This document shows positions 36,213-45,041 of a DNA stretch of 64,000 nt, in pieces. The notes under the pieces were generated by a model. It saw only the letters and a program-made list of their open reading frames with translations, did not search any database and was not told the origin of the DNA. The position numbers and the translations under genes are program-made. The stretch comes from Sphingomonas rosea (GTDB lineage Bacteria; Pseudomonadota; Alphaproteobacteria; Sphingomonadales; Sphingomonadaceae). The number at the start of each line of letters is the position of its first letter. The first letter of the stretch is position 1. The stretch covers positions 1,216,501 through 1,280,500 of the forward strand of contig NZ_BAABBR010000001.1 in NCBI RefSeq assembly GCF_039538065.1. Direction: 5' to 3'.

Positions 36213-37670
36213 TCAGAATTCGTGCCAGTCGTCGTCCCCGCCGCCCGCAGCGAGCTTGTCGAGCGACATCGGCGGCAGCGCCTTCACGGGCGACACATAA
36301 GCCCCCTCCTTGCCGCGCTTTGGCAGCCCCGGAGACGGCCTGCCGACCGCCGCCGGCTTGGGCGCGGGCGCGGCGGCCTTGGCCGGCGCGAGCACCGCCG
36401 GCGCGGGGCCCCCGGTCCGGAACTGCTGCGCCTTCTGGGCGAGCGCCGTCACTTCGTTCAGGAGGTTGCGCGCCGCCGCGCTCGTTTCCTCGACCATCGC
36501 CGCATTCTGCTGGGTGGACTGGTCCATGCTCGACACCGCGGCCGAGATTTCGGCGATCGCCTGTGCCTGCGCTTGGTTGTCGGACGCAATCGATCCCAGC
36601 AGCTGGTGCACCGCGCCCACGTCCGACGAAATGTCCTGCAGCGCGCCGTCGACCTTCTCGACCGCGCCCACCGCCGAGACGATGTCGGTCTGCGTGACCG
36701 TCAGCTGGTCGCGGGCCCGCTTGGCTTCCTCCTCCGCACGCATCGCGAGCGCGCTGACGAGATCGGCGACGACCGCAAAGCCGCGGCCCGCCTCGCCCGC
36801 CCGGCCCGCCTCGACCGCCGCGTTCATCGCCAGCACCCGCGTCTGGAAGGCGATCTTGTCGAGCCCCTCGATCACGCTGTCGATCCCCTTGGCGCTGTCG
36901 CTGACGCGGCCCATCGCCTGGACGGCCTCGTCGGCCAGCGCGCGGCCGCCGCTGACGGTCGCGATCGCCTGGTCGGCGCGCCCTACGGTCTCGCTCGAGG
37001 CCTCGGCCGAGGCGCGGAGCCGCCCGTTCATCTGCTGCACCGCCGCGCTCGTCTCCTCGAGGCTCGCGGCATTGCCTTCGGTCCGCCGGGCCAGGTCCTC
37101 GCTCGCCTGCGCGATCTCGTCGCTCCCGACGCGGATGCCGGACGCGCTTTGAGTCACCGCGAGGATCAGGTCCGCAATGCCGGCGACGGCCTCGTTGTAG
37201 GCATCTTTCAGCCCCGCATAGGCCGGGGGCGCGTCGGCGGTGATCCGGACGGTGAGGTCGCCGCCGCGCAGGGCCTTGAGCGCATCGCCGAACAGGTCGA
37301 CCACCGCTTTCTGCTCCCTCGCCTGCGCGACCATCTGTTCGCGGGCCGTGTCGCGGAACACGAACATCGCCTTGGTCATGCGGCCGACGCAGTCGGTATA
37401 GTCGGTGAAGGCGATCGGCGTATCGAGATCGCCCTTGGCCAGCGCCTCCATCCGGGCGACCGTCGCGACATAGGGACCCGAGATGGCCTCGCGGAAGCTG
37501 GCGCCGACAATGCCCGCCGCGACCGCCGCGGCCGCGCCCACGCCGGCGGCGAGGAGATCGCCCCGCACCAGGGCGACCAGGGTCGGCACGCAGACGAGCC
37601 CGGTCATCACCGCCACGATGGTGAAGAGCTTGCTTCGGATGGGCATCGTTTCGCGGAACGATTGCATCAT
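36213..37670 (-). CDS. Membrane methyl-accepting chemotaxis protein with CheR-tether-like C-terminus
   Basis: 485 residues. Two adjacent helices (about 16-36 and 41-59) with almost no periplasmic loop are followed by HAMP segments (ARMEALAKGDLDTPI and LKALRGGDLTVRI) and a signalling hairpin AFQTRVLAMNAAVEAGRAGE. The tail after a Pro/Ala linker ends DDDWHEF, which resembles the xWxxF pentapeptide that tethers CheR and CheB. With no real periplasmic domain it may sense membrane or cytoplasmic state. Two ATGs open the frame. It is separated from the main che operon by over 13 kb. Confidence 0.9.
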   Translation of the reverse strand: MMQSFRETMPIRSKLFTIVAVMTGLVCVPTLVALVRGDLLAAGVGAAAAVAAGIVGASFREAISGPYVATVARMEALAKGDLDTPIAFTDYTDCVGRMTKAMFVFRDTAREQMVAQAREQKAVVDLFGDALKALRGGDLTVRITADAPPAYAGLKDAYNEAVAGIADLILAVTQSASGIRVGSDEIAQASEDLARRTEGNAASLEETSAAVQQMNGRLRASAEASSETVGRADQAIATVSGGRALADEAVQAMGRVSDSAKGIDSVIEGLDKIAFQTRVLAMNAAVEAGRAGEAGRGFAVVADLVSALAMRAEEEAKRARDQLTVTQTDIVSAVGAVEKVDGALQDISSDVGAVHQLLGSIASDNQAQAQAIAEISAAVSSMDQSTQQNAAMVEETSAAARNLLNEVTALAQKAQQFRTGGPAPAVLAPAKAAAPAPKPAAVGRPSPGLPKRGKEGAYVSPVKALPPMSLDKLAAGGGDDDWHEF

Positions 37671-37976
37671 TTCGCTTCTCCCCCGAGCCGGCCGGCATCA
37701 GCCCCGACGGGCCACTCCCCACGAACAGTTGCAGCCATCTGACTTCCTCTCTCGATCCTGCGCGTCGGCGCCACGCGCGCGCTTCCCGTTCGCCGGGCGC
37801 GGCGCCGCTCCCTTGCCTTGTAGAGGGCTGTGGCGCTCCACCGGCGCGAAGCCGGCGATCGAATGGGCCGGCCCGCTGACGCCAACGCCGGGCCTGCACA
37901 GAAAGCGCTGTCCTACAGCAAACCTCTTTGGTTATCTTTATTCGACTCGGACCAGCCCATTCCAAGGATTGACCTC
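37671..37976. other. 306-bp divergent intergenic region, chemoreceptor / lysis genes
   Basis: No convincing gene is seen. It must hold promoters for the receptor (minus) and the endolysin (plus). A small inverted repeat GCTGT-CCT-ACAGC lies at 37907-37919, about 58 bp before the endolysin ATG, and an AT-richer stretch (CTTTGGTTATCTTTATTC) follows it. These could be an operator and promoter; no consensus was matched. Confidence 0.45.
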
Positions 37977-38546
37977 ATGTCCGCAAGCGCGCCCGCCCCG
38001 ACCATCGACCAGCTGATCGACGAGCTCATCGCCCGCGAGGGCGGCTATGTCGACCACAAGGCCGATCGCGGTGGCCCCACACGCTTCGGTATAACCGAAG
38101 CGGTTGCCCGGGCGCATGGTTACACCGGCCCGATGTCGCTTCTTCCCCAGGCCGAGGCGGCGGCCATCTACCGGCGGCTCTACTGGCTCCGGCCGAGATT
38201 CGACCAGGTCCAGCGCCGCGCCCCGCGGATCGCGGCCGAGCTGTTCGACACCGGCGCCAACATGGGGCCCGGCGTCGCGGTCACCTTTCTCCAGCGCGCG
38301 CTCACCGCATTGAACCGCAATGGCAAGGATTATCCCGACCTCACGCCCGACGGGCGGATCGGTCCGATCACGCTTGCCGCGATCGACGCCTTTCTCGCGC
38401 TTCGCAAGGCCGAGGGCGAGACCGTCCTCCTCCGCGCGCTCGAGGCGCTGCAGGGCGAGCGCTACCTTCGCCTGGCCGAGAAGCGACCCGCGAACGAAGC
38501 CTTTATCTACGGCTGGCTCGCGAACCGGATCGGTAACGTCGACTGA
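37977..38546 (+). CDS. GH108-family endolysin / muramidase
   Basis: 189 residues. IAREGGYVDHKADRGGPTRF with the catalytic Glu of the EGGY motif and GITEAVARAHG is the glycoside hydrolase family 108 signature; the C-terminal half (LDGRIGPITL-like DGRIGPITLAAIDAFLAL) is the peptidoglycan-binding part of this family. There is no signal peptide, so export needs a holin. AAGGA precedes the ATG by nine bases. A 3TM holin follows 54 bp later. No phage structural genes are in the window. Confidence 0.88.
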   Translation: MSASAPAPTIDQLIDELIAREGGYVDHKADRGGPTRFGITEAVARAHGYTGPMSLLPQAEAAAIYRRLYWLRPRFDQVQRRAPRIAAELFDTGANMGPGVAVTFLQRALTALNRNGKDYPDLTPDGRIGPITLAAIDAFLALRKAEGETVLLRALEALQGERYLRLAEKRPANEAFIYGWLANRIGNVD

Positions 38547-38600
38547 AGAACGACTCGCTTACCCTGTGACCTTCGAGACCTTGTTCAGGAAACCCCAAAC

Positions 38601-39014
38601 ATGCCCATCATCGAAGCCATCGTCGGCCCCGTCGCCAAGCTGATCGACAAGATCATTCCCGATCCCGCCGCCCGCGACCGCGCCAAGCTCGAACTCCTCA
38701 AGCTCGAGGGCGACCAGGACATGGCCGCCATCGCCCAGCAGATGCAGGCGATCGTGGTCGAGGCCCAGTCGGCCGACCCCTGGACCAGCCGCGCGCGGCC
38801 GAGCTTCCTCTACGTCATGTACGCGCTGATGCTCTGGTCCATTCCCATGGGCCTGATCGCGGCCGCCAACCCGTCCACCGCCAACGCCATCGCGGTCGGC
38901 ATGACCGTCTATCTGCGCGGCCTGCCGAGCGAGCTCTACACCCTCTTCGGCACCGGCTACCTCGGCTACACCGCCGCCCGGACCTGGGGAAAGCTCAAGG
39001 GCGTCGAACGCTAG
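38601..39014 (+). CDS. 3TM-type phage holin-like protein
   Basis: 137 residues. An N-terminal amphipathic segment (IIEAIVGPVAKLIDKIIPDP) and a charged helix are followed by hydrophobic helices at about 68-86 (PSFLYVMYALMLWSIPMGL), 92-107 and 112-126. This is the plan of the 3TM holin family found next to GH108 endolysins. AGGAA precedes the ATG. The pair resembles the lysis cassette of the Rhodobacter gene transfer agent and the holin/hydrolase pairs used for protein release. Confidence 0.85.
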   Translation: MPIIEAIVGPVAKLIDKIIPDPAARDRAKLELLKLEGDQDMAAIAQQMQAIVVEAQSADPWTSRARPSFLYVMYALMLWSIPMGLIAAANPSTANAIAVGMTVYLRGLPSELYTLFGTGYLGYTAARTWGKLKGVER

Positions 39015-39108
39015 GAAGCGACTCCTCCCCCTTGCCCCTTTAGTCCACCCGTGGAACGATCTTCCCCGAGCCGTCTTCTAGGATGGCAAAAGGGAGGACG
39101 TTTCGCGC

Positions 39109-40575
39109 TTGGGGCAGCTACCGGAACCGCGTCGCAATTGCTGGCGGATCGAGGAAGCGTCGCGCGCGGCGGTGATCGTCGACGCCTGCGACTATTATCG
39201 CATCATCCGCGAGGCGATGCTGCGCGCCAAGCATCGCATCATGATCATCGGCTGGGACTTCGACCCGCGGATCAAGCTCGACCGGACCGAGAGCGATCAA
39301 AGCCTCGGCGACTTCCTCCTCGAGCTTGCGCACAAGAAGCCCGACGTCCCGATCAAGATCCTGAGCTGGCGGGTCGGCGCGCTCAAGCTCGCGCTGCGCG
39401 GAAGCGCCCTTCTCTGGCTGGCGCGGCTGACCTGGACCAAGGCAATCCGCTTCGTGATGGACGGCGCGCATCCGGTCGGCTGCTCGCACCACCAGAAGAT
39501 CGTCGTCATCGACGACTGCTTCGCCATCTGCGGCGGGATCGACATGACCGGCGACCGTTGGGACCGGCCCGCGCACGAGGACCATGATCCCGACCGCCGG
39601 CGCCCCGGCGGCTCCGAATACGGCCCCTGGCATGACGCCACCATGGCCTGCGAAGGCCCGCTCGCTGCCGCGCTCGGCGAACTTGCCCGGACCCGCTGGG
39701 AGCATGCCACCGGGGAAAAGCTCGACCCGATCGATTGCCACGACGAGGTCTGGCCCGATCATCTCGAGCCGCAGTTCGAAGACAGCCGCTTCGCCATCGC
39801 CCGGACGGTCGCCGCCTACCAGGACTGGAAGGAGGTCAAGGAGATCGAGGCGCTGACCCTCGACATGATCGCCGCGGCCAGGCGCTTCATCTACGCCGAA
39901 AACCAGTATTTCACCTCGCCCAAGATCGCCGCCGCGATCATCAAGCGCCTGGGCGAGCCCGACCCGCCCGAATTCCTGCTGGTCAATCCGGTCCAGGCCG
40001 ACGGCTGGCTCGAGCAGGTCGCGATGGACGCCACGCGGCTTCGCCTGGTCGAGCTCATCGGCAATGCCGACCCCGGCAACCGCTTCCGCATCGTCACCCC
40101 CAAGACCAGGGGCGACGACGACATCTACGTCCACGCCAAGCTGATGATCGTTGACGATACGATGCTCAAGATCGGCTCGGCCAACATGAACAACCGCAGC
40201 CTCGGCCTCGACAGCGAGTGCGACGTGATGCTCGACGCGTCGACCGATGCCGAGCGCGATGCCCTCGCCGCGCTGCGCACCCGCCTCCTTGCCGAACATC
40301 TCGACACGACCGAGGAAAAGGTCGCCGCCACCTTCGCCGAGAAGGGCTCGCTCCTCGCCACGCTCGACGCCCTCAACCCTAGGACAGGTCGCCGGCTGGA
40401 GCCGCTGCCGTTCGAACGGCCCGAGGGCGTGGCCAAGACTATCGCCGAGACCGAACTACTCGACCCCAAGAGTCCCGACATGATGTTCGAAGGCTTCACG
40501 CACCGCAGCCTGTTCGATCCGCTGCGTGACCGGATCCATCGCCGCCGCGCCCGCAAGCGGCACCCGAACGCCTGA
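39109..40575 (+). CDS. Phospholipase D / cardiolipin-synthase-like protein
   Basis: 488 residues with two HKD catalytic motifs: HHQKIVVIDD (about residue 129) and VHAKLMIVDD (about 343), each followed by the conserved Gly/Asn-Ser region (GGIDMTGDRW; GSANMNNRSLGLDSE). The N-terminus CWRIEEASRAAVIVDACDYY is typical of this PLD branch. The start is TTG with AGGGAGG about a dozen bases upstream. There are no membrane helices apart from a weakly hydrophobic LALRGSALLWLARL stretch. It acts on phospholipids by transphosphatidylation or hydrolysis; substrate uncertain. Confidence 0.88.
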   Translation: MGQLPEPRRNCWRIEEASRAAVIVDACDYYRIIREAMLRAKHRIMIIGWDFDPRIKLDRTESDQSLGDFLLELAHKKPDVPIKILSWRVGALKLALRGSALLWLARLTWTKAIRFVMDGAHPVGCSHHQKIVVIDDCFAICGGIDMTGDRWDRPAHEDHDPDRRRPGGSEYGPWHDATMACEGPLAAALGELARTRWEHATGEKLDPIDCHDEVWPDHLEPQFEDSRFAIARTVAAYQDWKEVKEIEALTLDMIAAARRFIYAENQYFTSPKIAAAIIKRLGEPDPPEFLLVNPVQADGWLEQVAMDATRLRLVELIGNADPGNRFRIVTPKTRGDDDIYVHAKLMIVDDTMLKIGSANMNNRSLGLDSECDVMLDASTDAERDALAALRTRLLAEHLDTTEEKVAATFAEKGSLLATLDALNPRTGRRLEPLPFERPEGVAKTIAETELLDPKSPDMMFEGFTHRSLFDPLRDRIHRRRARKRHPNA

Positions 40576-41495
40576 TGGCCCGCTCCTCGCGCCGCACCCG
40601 CTGGCATAACATCCCCCGGGTCGCGGCCGAGTTCGTCGATCGCTTTGGCTGGAGCCCGGTCAGCCTCCTCAACAAGATCGACCGCCTTACCCCCGGCCGC
40701 GGCGATCGCGCGCACCGGATCGGCGACGGGGTCCGCTACGGTCCGCACCGCCGCCACCATCTCGACATCTGGGCGCCCTCGCACCCGACCTCGGCGCGGC
40801 TTCCGGTCGTGGTCTTCTTCTATGGCGGCGGCTGGCATTCGGGCGAGCGCACCGATTACGGCTTCGCCGCCGCCGCCTTCGCCGCGCAGGGCTTCGTCGC
40901 GGTGGTTCCCGACTACCGGCTCGTCCCCGAGGTCCGCTATCCCGACTTCCTCGAGGATGCCGCGCTCGCGCTCAAATGGGTGTGGGGCAACATCGGCCTC
41001 TATGGCGGCGACCCCGCGCGCATCACGGTCGCGGGCCATAGCGCCGGCGCCTACATCGCCGCGATGCTCGCGCTCGACCCGCGCTGGCTCTCCTCGGTGC
41101 AATTGCCGCCGAGCACGGTCAGGGCCGGCGTCCTGCTCTCGGGCCCGTTCGACTTCGCCCCGTTCCGCGAGTGGCGCGGGCGGGCCACCTTTGGTGGCTA
41201 CCCCGACCCGGCCGAGACGCAGCCGATCAACCACGTCCGCGCCGACGCCCCGCCGCTCCTCCTGCTCCACGGCAGCTCGGACCGGCTGGTCTACGCCAAG
41301 AACAGCAAAAGCCTCGCGAGCGCGCTGACCCGTGCCGGCGCGCCGTACGAGATGAAGATCTACCGCGGCTGCGACCATGCCGGGACCGTGGTCGCGCTCT
41401 CCCGTCCCTTCCGCGGCCGCTTCCCCGTCCTCGCCGACGCGGCCGCTTTCTTGCGCTCGGCGCTCGGGCTTCCCACTTCCGCCGCCACAGCATGA
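40575..41495 (+). CDS. Alpha/beta hydrolase (esterase/carboxylesterase-like)
   Basis: 306 residues. [15 protein letters not shown] holds the oxyanion-hole GGG motif of the hormone-sensitive-lipase-like group, GHSAGAY the nucleophile serine, HGSSDRLV the aspartate and CDHAGTV the histidine. No signal peptide. It overlaps the PLD gene by one base (TGATG) and hslV by 4 bp, so PLD and hydrolase are likely cotranscribed, possibly in lipid turnover. Confidence 0.88.
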   Translation: MARSSRRTRWHNIPRVAAEFVDRFGWSPVSLLNKIDRLTPGRGDRAHRIGDGVRYGPHRRHHLDIWAPSHPTSARLPVVVFFYGGGWHSGERTDYGFAAAAFAAQGFVAVVPDYRLVPEVRYPDFLEDAALALKWVWGNIGLYGGDPARITVAGHSAGAYIAAMLALDPRWLSSVQLPPSTVRAGVLLSGPFDFAPFREWRGRATFGGYPDPAETQPINHVRADAPPLLLLHGSSDRLVYAKNSKSLASALTRAGAPYEMKIYRGCDHAGTVVALSRPFRGRFPVLADAAAFLRSALGLPTSAATA

Positions 41496-42040
41496 GCGGG
41501 ACGAACATGGAACAATGGCACGGCACCACGATCCTCGGGGTGCGCAAGGACGGCCGCACGGTGATCGCCGGCGACGGTCAGGTCAGCATGGGCAACACGG
41601 TGATGAAGCCCAATGCGAAGAAGGTCCGGCGGCTGGGCCGTGACGGCAGCGTCATCGGCGGGTTCGCCGGCGCGACCGCCGACGCCTTCACCCTGTTCGA
41701 ACGGCTCGAGAAGAAGCTCGAGGCGCATCAGGGCCAGCTCCTCCGCGCCGCGGTCGAGCTCGCCAAGGACTGGCGCACCGACAAGTTCCTGCGCAACCTC
41801 GAGGCGATGATGATCGTCGCCGACAAGGAAGTGATGCTGGTCATCACCGGCAATGGCGACGTGCTCGAGCCCGAAGGCGGGATCGCCGCGATCGGCTCGG
41901 GAGGGCTCTACGCGCTCTCGGCGGCCAAGGCGCTCGACGACTACGAGACCGATCCCGACAAGCTCGCCCGCCGCGCCATGGCGATCGCCGCCGAGGTCTG
42001 CGTCTTCACCAACGACCGACTGACCGTCGAGACGGTCTGA
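41492..42040 (+). CDS. hslV: ATP-dependent protease peptidase subunit HslV
   Basis: 182 residues from the ATG overlapping the upstream stop; an ATG at 41507 would give 177. The catalytic threonine is the first T of [12 protein letters not shown] after a short pro-region, and [16 protein letters not shown] and [14 protein letters not shown] are conserved. With HslU it forms the bacterial proteasome-like protease. Confidence 0.97.
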   Translation: MSGTNMEQWHGTTILGVRKDGRTVIAGDGQVSMGNTVMKPNAKKVRRLGRDGSVIGGFAGATADAFTLFERLEKKLEAHQGQLLRAAVELAKDWRTDKFLRNLEAMMIVADKEVMLVITGNGDVLEPEGGIAAIGSGGLYALSAAKALDDYETDPDKLARRAMAIAAEVCVFTNDRLTVETV

Positions 42041-42051
42041 CCCCTATTCCC

Positions 42052-42069
42052 CCTCCCGCCCGCGGGAGG
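42052..42069. repeat. Hairpin between hslV and hslU
   Basis: CCTCCCGC-CC-GCGGGAGG, an 8-bp palindromic stem with a tight centre in the 45-bp gap. Similar GC-rich palindromes are common between sphingomonad genes. It may stabilise or attenuate the transcript between hslV and hslU. Confidence 0.45.
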
Positions 42070-42085
42070 CGAGAAGGCTCAGGAA

Positions 42086-43384
42086 ATGAACGACAATCTT
42101 ACCCCCAAGACCATCGTCGCCGCCCTCGACGACCACATCATCGGCCAGGCCGACGCCAAGCGCGCGGTCGCGGTCGCGCTGCGCAACCGCTGGCGCCGCC
42201 AGCAGCTCAGCCCGGAGTTGCGCGACGAGGTCACGCCCAAGAACATCCTGATGATCGGGCCGACCGGTTGCGGGAAGACCGAGATCAGCCGGCGCCTTGC
42301 CCGGCTCGCCGACGCGCCCTTCGTCAAGGTCGAGGCGACCAAGTTCACCGAGGTCGGCTATGTCGGCCGCGACGTCGAGCAGATCGCCCGCGACCTCGTC
42401 GAGGAAGCCGTCCGGCTCGAAAAGGAACGTCGCCGCCTGGCCGTCCGGACCGCCGCCGAAGACGCCGCGATGGAGCGGCTGCTCGACGCACTCACCGGCA
42501 AGGGCTCGAGCGAGGCGACGCGGGCGAGCTTCAAGGCCCGCTACGCCGACGGCAGCCTCGACACCGCCGAGGTCGAGATCGACGTCACCGAGGCCCCGTC
42601 CATGCCCTTCGACCTCCCCGGCCAGGGCGGCATGGGCATGATCAACCTCAGCGAGATGATGAGCAAGGCGATGGGCGGCGCGCCCAAGAAGCGGCGCAAG
42701 CTCAAGGTCCCCGACGCCTTCGCCAAGTTGACCGAGGAAGAAGCCGACAAGCGCCTCGACCAGGACGACATCACCGCCAAGGCGCTCGCCGATGCGGAGG
42801 CCAATGGCATCGTCTTCCTCGACGAGATCGACAAGATCGCGGTCAGCGACGTGCGCGGCGGCTCGGTCAGCCGCGAGGGCGTCCAGCGCGACCTCCTCCC
42901 GCTGATCGAGGGCACCACGGTCGCGACCAAATACGGCCCGCTCAAGACCGACCACATCCTGTTCATCGCGTCTGGCGCCTTCCATGTCGCCAAGCCCGCC
43001 GACCTGCTGCCCGAACTCCAGGGCCGCTTGCCGATCCGGGTCGAATTGAAGGCGCTGACCGAGGAGGATTTCGTCCGGATCCTGTCCTCGACCCGCGCCA
43101 GCCTGACCGAGCAATATCGCGCCCTGCTGGCGACCGAGGGGGTCGAGATCAGCTTCGACGACGACGGCATCCGCGCCCTCGCCCGGATCGCGGCCGAGGT
43201 GAATGAAAGCCTCGAGAACATCGGTGCGCGCCGGCTTCAGACGGTGATGGAGAAGCTCCTCGAGACGATCAGCTTCGAGGCCGAGGATCGCCGCGGCGAA
43301 ACGCTCAAGGTCGACGCGGCCTTCGTCGAGAGCCAGCTCAGCCAGCTCGCCCGCAACACCGACCTCAGCCGCTACGTGCTTTGA
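42086..43384 (+). CDS. hslU: ATPase subunit HslU (ClpY)
   Basis: 432 residues. [20 protein letters not shown] opens the protein; Walker A is GPTGCGKTE, Walker [12 protein letters not shown], and the GYVGRD pore loop is present. The I-domain lies about 100-235. The C-terminus ends LSRYVL, the tail that docks into HslV. It unfolds substrates for HslV and follows it by 45 bp. Confidence 0.97.
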   Translation: MNDNLTPKTIVAALDDHIIGQADAKRAVAVALRNRWRRQQLSPELRDEVTPKNILMIGPTGCGKTEISRRLARLADAPFVKVEATKFTEVGYVGRDVEQIARDLVEEAVRLEKERRRLAVRTAAEDAAMERLLDALTGKGSSEATRASFKARYADGSLDTAEVEIDVTEAPSMPFDLPGQGGMGMINLSEMMSKAMGGAPKKRRKLKVPDAFAKLTEEEADKRLDQDDITAKALADAEANGIVFLDEIDKIAVSDVRGGSVSREGVQRDLLPLIEGTTVATKYGPLKTDHILFIASGAFHVAKPADLLPELQGRLPIRVELKALTEEDFVRILSSTRASLTEQYRALLATEGVEISFDDDGIRALARIAAEVNESLENIGARRLQTVMEKLLETISFEAEDRRGETLKVDAAFVESQLSQLARNTDLSRYVL

Positions 43385-43449
43385 CGTTCTTGTAACGTTC
43401 CGCCTGTTCGGCCATCCTCCTCTCCATTCGAATCAGGGGAGACGAGACG

Positions 43450-43851
43450 ATGGCCGAACAGGGTGGGTGCCACTGCGGCGCGATCCGCTACACGATCCGC
43501 GACGGCGCCGAGCCGGCGCATCACGCGCTCTGCCACTGCCGCGATTGCCAGCGGGCGAGCGGCGCGCCGGCCAACAGCTGGAGCCTGTTCGCCAAGGACG
43601 ACGTGACGATCGTCGGCGAACCCAAGGGCTATCAAAGCTCGGAGCATGCGACACGCCAGTTCTGCGCGACCTGCGGCACCAGCCTGTTCTACCTGAACGA
43701 TCAGATCTTCCCCGGAAAGATCGACATCCAGTCCGCGACCCTCGACAATCCCGACGCCTTCCCTGTTCAGGGCCAGATCCAGACGGCCGAGCGGATCGGC
43801 TGGATGGCCCACTTGGACGAGAAGCCGTCGTTCGAGCGTTATCCCGGCTGA
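43450..43851 (+). CDS. GFA-family (glutathione-dependent formaldehyde-activating-like) protein
   Basis: 133 residues with the three Cys clusters of the family: GGCHCGAIRY, CHCRDCQRASGA and FCATCGTSLFY, which bind zinc, and FPGKIDIQSATLDNP near the end. The family includes S-hydroxymethylglutathione synthase and centromere-protein-V-like members; most are uncharacterised. GGGGAG precedes the ATG. Its end overlaps the convergent gene by 13 bp. Confidence 0.88.
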   Translation: MAEQGGCHCGAIRYTIRDGAEPAHHALCHCRDCQRASGAPANSWSLFAKDDVTIVGEPKGYQSSEHATRQFCATCGTSLFYLNDQIFPGKIDIQSATLDNPDAFPVQGQIQTAERIGWMAHLDEKPSFERYPG

Positions 43852-44516
43852 TCGGCCTTGCGGTAGCGCCACATCAGCCCGTTCGGGAGCGGTGACCAGA
43901 GGCTGGTCCTGACGCCCGCGAGCCGCAGCTTGTCCGCCACCCACTGGTTGCAGGTCTGCACCGCGCTGGCGTGGCCGCGGCCCTCGTAGAAGGCGTCGTC
44001 CGAACCGTAGCCGGCATGATCGATTCGCCGCGGCGGGCCGTCGAACTCGGCCCGGATCGCCGCCCACAGCCGGCGATATTCCTCGGGCCGGAGCCGGATC
44101 GCGACCAATTCGACGCCGGGATCGGCGGTGCGGTCGACGTGGAGAACCCGCTCGCCCCCGGTCAGCGCATGGAGCGCGGTGCCGAGTGTCAGGTCGCGCC
44201 AGGTCGGGGTCTCGAGATAGACCTTGCGCTCGCCCGCCCCGAATCCGAACCAGCGCGCCCCGAACGGCGGCGCGGCGAAATCGCCTTCGGGAAGGAGCGG
44301 CCGCCAGTCGAGCCCGTTGGCATTGGCCGGCATGACGATGTCGGTGTGGACTCCGTTCGAGCGGAGATAGATGGTCGTGCCCTGTTCGGCCTCGCGCCAC
44401 CCGGCATTGACCGGGACGAGGGCGCCGACGACCCCCGCCAGGAGTATGAGCAGCGGCACTCCGAGCAGGGCAAGTCCGATCCGGCGACCCCATCCACCCT
44501 TACGCCGACGACCCAT
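43839..44516 (-). CDS. TIGR02117/DUF2459-family protein
   Basis: 225 residues from the ATG with AGGGG about seven bases upstream. A basic start MGRRRKGGWGRR leads to a signal-anchor helix (about 13-33). The body has RSNGVHTDIVMPAN, GAGERKVYLETPTW and TCNQWVADKLRLAGV with a conserved Cys, as in this family of unknown function; the Cys/His pattern suggests a papain-like hydrolase fold. It is predicted to face the periplasm. Confidence 0.75.
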   Translation of the reverse strand: MGRRRKGGWGRRIGLALLGVPLLILLAGVVGALVPVNAGWREAEQGTTIYLRSNGVHTDIVMPANANGLDWRPLLPEGDFAAPPFGARWFGFGAGERKVYLETPTWRDLTLGTALHALTGGERVLHVDRTADPGVELVAIRLRPEEYRRLWAAIRAEFDGPPRRIDHAGYGSDDAFYEGRGHASAVQTCNQWVADKLRLAGVRTSLWSPLPNGLMWRYRKADQPG

Positions 44517-44594
44517 TTTCACCCCTGCCTTGCCTATTGCGCGCTCGCAAACTATCTGCGCCGCTCGTCGTCTCGACAATGAGGCGACACCGGT

Positions 44595-44671
44595 CGGGGC
44601 GTAGCGCAGCCTGGTAGCGCATCACACTGGGGGTGTGGGGGTCGCAGGTTCGAATCCTGTCGCCCCGACCA
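44595..44671 (+). tRNA. tRNA-Pro (anticodon GGG)
   Basis: 77 nt folding as a complete cloverleaf: acceptor CGGGGCG/CGCCCCG, D arm GCGC/GCGC, anticodon stem TCACA/TGTGG with loop CTGGGGG (anticodon GGG at 34-36, reading CCC/CCU), T arm GCAGG/CCTGT with TTCGAAT loop, and encoded CCA. A T-run follows. Confidence 0.96.
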
Positions 44672-44705
44672 TTTTTCTCTTCACTGCGAAAGATCAGCTG
44701 AGCCG

Positions 44706-45041
44706 ATGCCTGACCCGAGCTTCCTCCTAGGCGCCGCCGCAGCGCCCTCCGGCGCCACGGCTTTCCTGATGCAGACCTTCCCCTTCCTGCTGATCTTCGT
44801 GATCTTCTATTTCCTGATGATCCGCCCGCAGCAGAAGCGCGTGCGTGAGCACCAGGCGATGCTCGCGGCGGTCAAGAAGGGCGACGACGTGATCACCGCC
44901 GGCGGCATTCGCGGCCGGGTCACCCGCGTCGTCGACGAGCGCGAGGTCGAGGTCGAGATCGCGCAGGGCGTCAAGGTCCGCGTGGTGAAGTCGACCCTCA
45001 CCCAGATCATCAACCCGACCGCCAAGGTCGCGAACGACTGA
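44706..45041 (+). CDS. yajC: Preprotein translocase accessory subunit YajC
   Basis: 111 residues with one membrane helix (about 22-39, FPFLLIFVIFYFLM) followed by IRPQQKRVREHQAML and GDDVITAGGIRGRVTRV, the YajC signature. YajC associates with SecDF in the inner membrane. The stop overlaps secD (TGATG). Confidence 0.97.
   Translation: MPDPSFLLGAAAAPSGATAFLMQTFPFLLIFVIFYFLMIRPQQKRVREHQAMLAAVKKGDDVITAGGIRGRVTRVVDEREVEVEIAQGVKVRVVKSTLTQIINPTAKVAND

Noticed and set aside
37977-39014. Prophage based on endolysin and holin
   Set aside because: No integrase, terminase, capsid, tail or attachment repeats are seen on either side; neighbours are ordinary chromosomal genes.
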